A DNA stretch of 9,011 nucleotides from Ruminococcaceae bacterium UBA6364. Lineage in GTDB: Bacteria > Bacillota > Clostridia > Oscillospirales > Acutalibacteraceae. Shown one piece after another: positions 6,666-9,011 of this stretch (the first letter of the stretch is position 1; each line of letters starts with the position of its first letter). The position numbers and the translations under genes were made by a program. Where the stretch lies: positions 1 to 9,011 of the forward strand of contig DJRI01000121.1 of NCBI GenBank assembly GCA_002440045.1, read 5' to 3'. The notes below the pieces were generated by a model. The model searched no databases, had not been told where the DNA came from, and was given only the letters and a program-made list of their open reading frames with translations.

Positions 6666-8708
6666 TTGAAAGCGTACACTACGGAAAACATTAGAAACGT
6701 TGCCATCGCCGGCCACGGAGGAAGAGGTAAAACAACTCTTGCAGAAGCGATGCTTTACCTTTCAGGCTCATCCGACAGACTCGGCAGAGTAGCCGACGGC
6801 AATACCGTTCTTGACTTTGACGCGGAGGAAAAAAGAAGAAAAGTTTCGGTATCTTCCGCTATGGCATACATTGAGTGGAATAATAAAAAGGTCAATATAA
6901 TCGACTCTCCCGGTCTTTTTGACTTTGAGGGCGGCAGAAGCGAGGCTTTAAGAGCTTGCGAAACCGCTATAGTTGTTCTTGCCGCGGGCGGCGGAGTAGA
7001 CGTCGGCGCGGAAAAGGCTCTCAGAGCAGCCGGCAGAAGAGGACTTTCAAAGTTTATCGCAGTTACAAAGTGCGACGCGGAAAACGCGGATTTTTATAAA
7101 ACTCTTGACGCTCTTAAAGAGCAGTACGGCACGGCAATCTGCCCCGTTGTTGTCCCCTTTATGCAGGACGGCAAGGTCGACTGCTATGTAAACTTCCTTC
7201 AGGGCAAGGCGTTTAAATATCAGAACGGCAAGGCGACTGAGGTTCCCGTACCCGAGGACGCTGTAATATCCGGCATTCACGAGGCATTTACAGAGGCAGT
7301 TGCAACAGCCGACGACGACCTTATGATGAAATTCTTCGACGGCGAAGCATTTACGCATGACGAAATAGTTTCGGGTCTTTCAAAGGGCGTTCTTGACGGA
7401 ACGGTTGTTCCCGTTTACGCTTGCTCAGGCTATAACCTTGACGCTGTTGACCTTGTTCTTAACGGAATTACAAAGCTTGCTCCCGCACCCAAGGGCGAAG
7501 AAGGTCTTGAGTGCAGGGCGGACGCTCCGCTTGCGGCTATCTGCTTCAAGACGGTTGCCGACCCCTTCGTAGGCAAGATGTCTTTCTTTAAGGTTGTTTC
7601 GGGCAAAATCACACCCGACACGGCGGCTTATAACGCAAGAACCGAAGAAGTTGAAAAAATGGGCAAACTTATTACCGTCAGGGGTGCAAAACAGGAGGAT
7701 ATTTCCTGCATCACCGCCGGCGATATAGGCGTTGTTACAAAGCTTTCGGGCTTTAAAACGGGCGACACCATGTGCGACCCCAAAAACCCCGTAACCCTTA
7801 AAGGCGTTGACTTCCCGCTTCCCTGCTATGCAATGGCTGTTAACGTTGTTAAAAAAGGCGAAGAGGATAAAGTCGCTTCGGGTCTTACAAGACTTGCAGA
7901 AGAGGACGGCGCTCTTAAATTCTATACAAACAAAGAAACAAAAGAGCAGATTATCGAGGGTCTCGGCGAACAGCACCTTGACACGGTTGTTACAAGACTT
8001 AAAAATAAATTCGGCGTTGAAGTTACCCTTACGGTACCGAAGGTAGCCTACAGAGAGACTATCCGCAAATCCGTCGATAAACAGGGACGCCACAAAAAGC
8101 AGTCGGGCGGTCACGGCCAGTTCGGCGACGTTTGGATTCGCTTTGAGCCTTATATGGGCGACGAGGACTTTGTTTTCACTTCAGACGAGGTTGTCGGCGG
8201 CGCTGTTCCGAAGAACTTCTTCCCCGCTGTTGAAAAAGGCCTCAGAGAGTGCATTGCACAGGGTCTTATCGCGGGCTATCCCATGGTCGGCATCAAGGCG
8301 GCGCTTCACGACGGTTCTTATCACCCCGTTGACTCTTCCGAAATGGCGTTCAAGACTGCCGCAAGAATAGCCTTTAAAGCGGCTATCCCCGAGGCTGCCC
8401 CCACAATTCTTGAGCCTATCGTTACGCTTAAAGCATATATCCCCGACAACGACCTCGGCGACATTATGGGCGACGTTACAAAGCGCCGCGGCAGAGTGCT
8501 CGGAATGGGCCCCGCCGAAGAGCCGAAAATGCAGGAGCTTATAGCGGAAGTTCCGAAAGCCGAAATGGGCGACTTCGCCATTACGCTTCGTTCCGTAACA
8601 GCCGGCAGAGGCCACTTCACAACCGAGTTTGCCCGCTATGAGGACGCTCCGCAGAACATCGCCGAAAAGGTTATCGCAGAAGCGAAGCTTGAGGACGACG
8701 AAGACTGA
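6666..8708 (+). CDS. fusA2: Elongation factor G-like translational GTPase (EF-G2/FusA2 type)
   Basis: EF-G drives translocation of tRNA and mRNA on the ribosome; this is a divergent paralogue whose exact task is unknown. From the TTG start it has 680 residues, close to EF-G. The G domain has P-loop GHGGRGKT (16-23), a switch I region EEKRRKVSV (54-62), G3 DSPGLFDF (80-87) and G4 TKCD (134-137). Housekeeping EF-G has DTPGHVDF and NKxD, so the catalytic His is Leu84 and the G4 Asn is Thr134. Domain II spans about 285-375, and domain III includes EGLGEQHLDTVVTRL (431-445). Domain IV carries SGGHGQFGDVWIRFEP (480-495) and DGSYHPVDSSEMAF (549-562), and domain V follows from about 580. The C-terminus is acidic (EDDED). 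It has its own promoter and terminator and is therefore monocistronic. Bias towards CTT and AGA codons hints at good expression. The family is sure; it need not be the cell's main EF-G. Confidence 0.93.
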   Translation: MKAYTTENIRNVAIAGHGGRGKTTLAEAMLYLSGSSDRLGRVADGNTVLDFDAEEKRRKVSVSSAMAYIEWNNKKVNIIDSPGLFDFEGGRSEALRACETAIVVLAAGGGVDVGAEKALRAAGRRGLSKFIAVTKCDAENADFYKTLDALKEQYGTAICPVVVPFMQDGKVDCYVNFLQGKAFKYQNGKATEVPVPEDAVISGIHEAFTEAVATADDDLMMKFFDGEAFTHDEIVSGLSKGVLDGTVVPVYACSGYNLDAVDLVLNGITKLAPAPKGEEGLECRADAPLAAICFKTVADPFVGKMSFFKVVSGKITPDTAAYNARTEEVEKMGKLITVRGAKQEDISCITAGDIGVVTKLSGFKTGDTMCDPKNPVTLKGVDFPLPCYAMAVNVVKKGEEDKVASGLTRLAEEDGALKFYTNKETKEQIIEGLGEQHLDTVVTRLKNKFGVEVTLTVPKVAYRETIRKSVDKQGRHKKQSGGHGQFGDVWIRFEPYMGDEDFVFTSDEVVGGAVPKNFFPAVEKGLRECIAQGLIAGYPMVGIKAALHDGSYHPVDSSEMAFKTAARIAFKAAIPEAAPTILEPIVTLKAYIPDNDLGDIMGDVTKRRGRVLGMGPAEEPKMQELIAEVPKAEMGDFAITLRSVTAGRGHFTTEFARYEDAPQNIAEKVIAEAKLEDDED

Positions 8709-8747
8709 GTTAGCTGTTAGCTATTAGCTTTTAGCTGTTAGCCTTAG
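8709..8747. repeat. Heptad repeat array A (NTTAGCT)
   Basis: Directly after the EF-G-like stop, 7-bp units GTTAGCT, GTTAGCT, ATTAGCT, TTTAGCT, GTTAGCC occupy 8709-8743, with a trailing TTAG. Only the first base of each unit varies much. The 7-bp period puts TAG in all three plus frames, and TAA in all three minus frames, within a short span. A 25-nt part (8711-8735) recurs exactly at 8963-8987. Confidence 0.88.
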
Positions 8748-8794
8748 TGACGGCGGCTTGCGTATTGTCATTTTTACATTGTTGTTTTTTTGAA

Positions 8795-8834
8795 CCCCGT
8801 AGATTGGTAAACCCGATTTACGGGGGCTTTTTTT
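8795..8834 (+). terminator. Rho-independent terminator of the EF-G-like gene
   Basis: CCCCGTAGATTGG (8795-8807) and CCGATTTACGGGG (8813-8825) pair over 13 bp with two G-T wobbles and a 5-nt loop (TAAAC). After two further bases, seven T residues run from 8828 to 8834. It lies 87 nt past the stop codon, beyond repeat array A. Stem strength and U tract make it a convincing plus-strand terminator. Confidence 0.92.
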
Positions 8835-8869
8835 GAGGTGAAAGGTAAGAGGTAAGAAGTAAGAAGTGA
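8835..8869. repeat. Heptad repeat array B (RARGTRA)
   Basis: Five consecutive 7-bp units, GAGGTGA, AAGGTAA, GAGGTAA, GAAGTAA and GAAGTGA, begin at the base after the terminator T run. Every unit ends in TGA or TAA, so all plus-strand frames are closed. The sequence is unrelated to array A but has the same period. Confidence 0.85.
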
Positions 8870-8876
8870 TTATAAT

Positions 8877-8940
8877 CCGCGTAAACGCGGAAATTTTAAG
8901 GGGAACGCTTGCGCGTTCCGCGGGCGGCAGGTTGCCGCCC
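8877..8940. repeat. Cluster of three GC-rich hairpins
   Basis: Three perfect inverted repeats follow each other: CCGCG-TAAA-CGCGG (8877-8890), GGAACGC-TTGC-GCGTTCC (8902-8919) and GGGCGGC(A) pairing with (T)GCCGCCC across a short loop (8922-8940). None is followed by a T run on the plus strand, so they are not ordinary terminators. The last, with the CTACGGGG that follows, resembles intergenic repeat motifs I recall from clostridial genomes; this recollection is not a search result. They may be part of a REP/MITE-like element. Confidence 0.75.
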
Positions 8941-8946
8941 CTACGG

Positions 8947-8988
8947 GGTAGCCTGTAGCTGCTAGCTGTTAGCTATTAGCTTTTAGCG
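8947..8988. repeat. Heptad repeat array A' (second copy of NNTAGCT)
   Basis: Six 7-bp units run GGTAGCC, TGTAGCT, GCTAGCT, GTTAGCT, ATTAGCT, TTTAGCG. The stretch 8963-8987 is an exact 25-nt direct copy of 8711-8735, 252 bp downstream. The last unit also starts a hairpin, TTTAGC (8982-8987) with GCTAAA (8993-8998). With array A it brackets the terminator, array B and the hairpin cluster. Nothing recognisable follows to the window end at 9011. Confidence 0.87.
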
Positions 8989-9011
8989 CGCGGCTAAACT
9001 ATACCCATAAA

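Noticed and set aside
7425..8114. Long open frame of 229 codons antisense to the EF-G-like gene
   Set aside because: It is wholly opposite a conserved gene, has no ribosome site or recognisable domain, and is Cys/Phe-rich as expected for a complementary-strand shadow.
8871..8876. TATAAT as a promoter for a gene beyond the window
   Set aside because: No acceptable -35 lies 16-18 nt upstream, where array B is found, and stable hairpins follow directly.
8709..8988. CRISPR array
   Set aside because: The repeats are contiguous 7-mers with no spacers of even length, and no cas gene is present.

Overview
The window looks like chromosomal DNA from a Gram-positive Firmicute of the class Clostridia, probably a gut-type lineage related to Oscillospiraceae. 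Three things point there: a DnaD-family primosome protein next to a DnaI/DnaC-type helicase loader, a typical Firmicutes pairing; strong AGGAGG-type ribosome binding sites 7 nt from TTG or ATG starts; and moderate GC coding DNA with very AT-rich promoters. This assignment is an inference from gene content, not a phylogeny.

Positions 103-6350 are one tightly packed minus-strand operon. In transcription order it encodes a membrane-anchored beta-propeller protein of unknown function (TTG start at 6350), a DnaD-domain protein, a DnaI/DnaC-like AAA+ helicase loader, a FucU/RbsD-type sugar mutarotase, and the RecG fork-remodelling helicase. The gaps are 2 nt, a 4-nt overlap, 37 nt and 12 nt counted between start and stop bases as described per gene, so co-transcription is likely. 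A sigma-A promoter (TTGAAA-N17-TATTAT with extended -10) lies at 6419-6447. A bidirectional hairpin terminator lies at 39-77. DnaD, the loader and RecG fit a replication initiation/restart module; the mutarotase and the propeller do not obviously belong to it.

Positions 6351-6665 are a divergent AT-rich intergenic region holding both promoters. The plus-strand promoter (6549-6577) has the same hexamers and spacing and drives an elongation factor G-like GTPase of 680 residues (6666-8708), starting at a TTG behind a perfect AGGAGG. It has the full EF-G domain order but a divergent G domain: the catalytic His after DxPG is Leu, and G4 is TKCD. It resembles the EF-G2/FusA2 paralogue group rather than housekeeping EF-G.

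Positions 8709-9011 hold no gene. They contain a strong terminator (8795-8834) set among three arrays of 7-bp repeats and three GC-rich hairpins, with a 25-nt direct repeat near each end: a composite intergenic element that looks mobile or repeat-derived.

Positions 1-77 contain two near-palindromes that differ from the ParB site parS by one and two bases. The second forms the upper part of the recG-side terminator hairpin. The parS-like pair and the heptad-repeat element are the least explained signals. I did not find clear evidence of a wholly new defence or mobile system.
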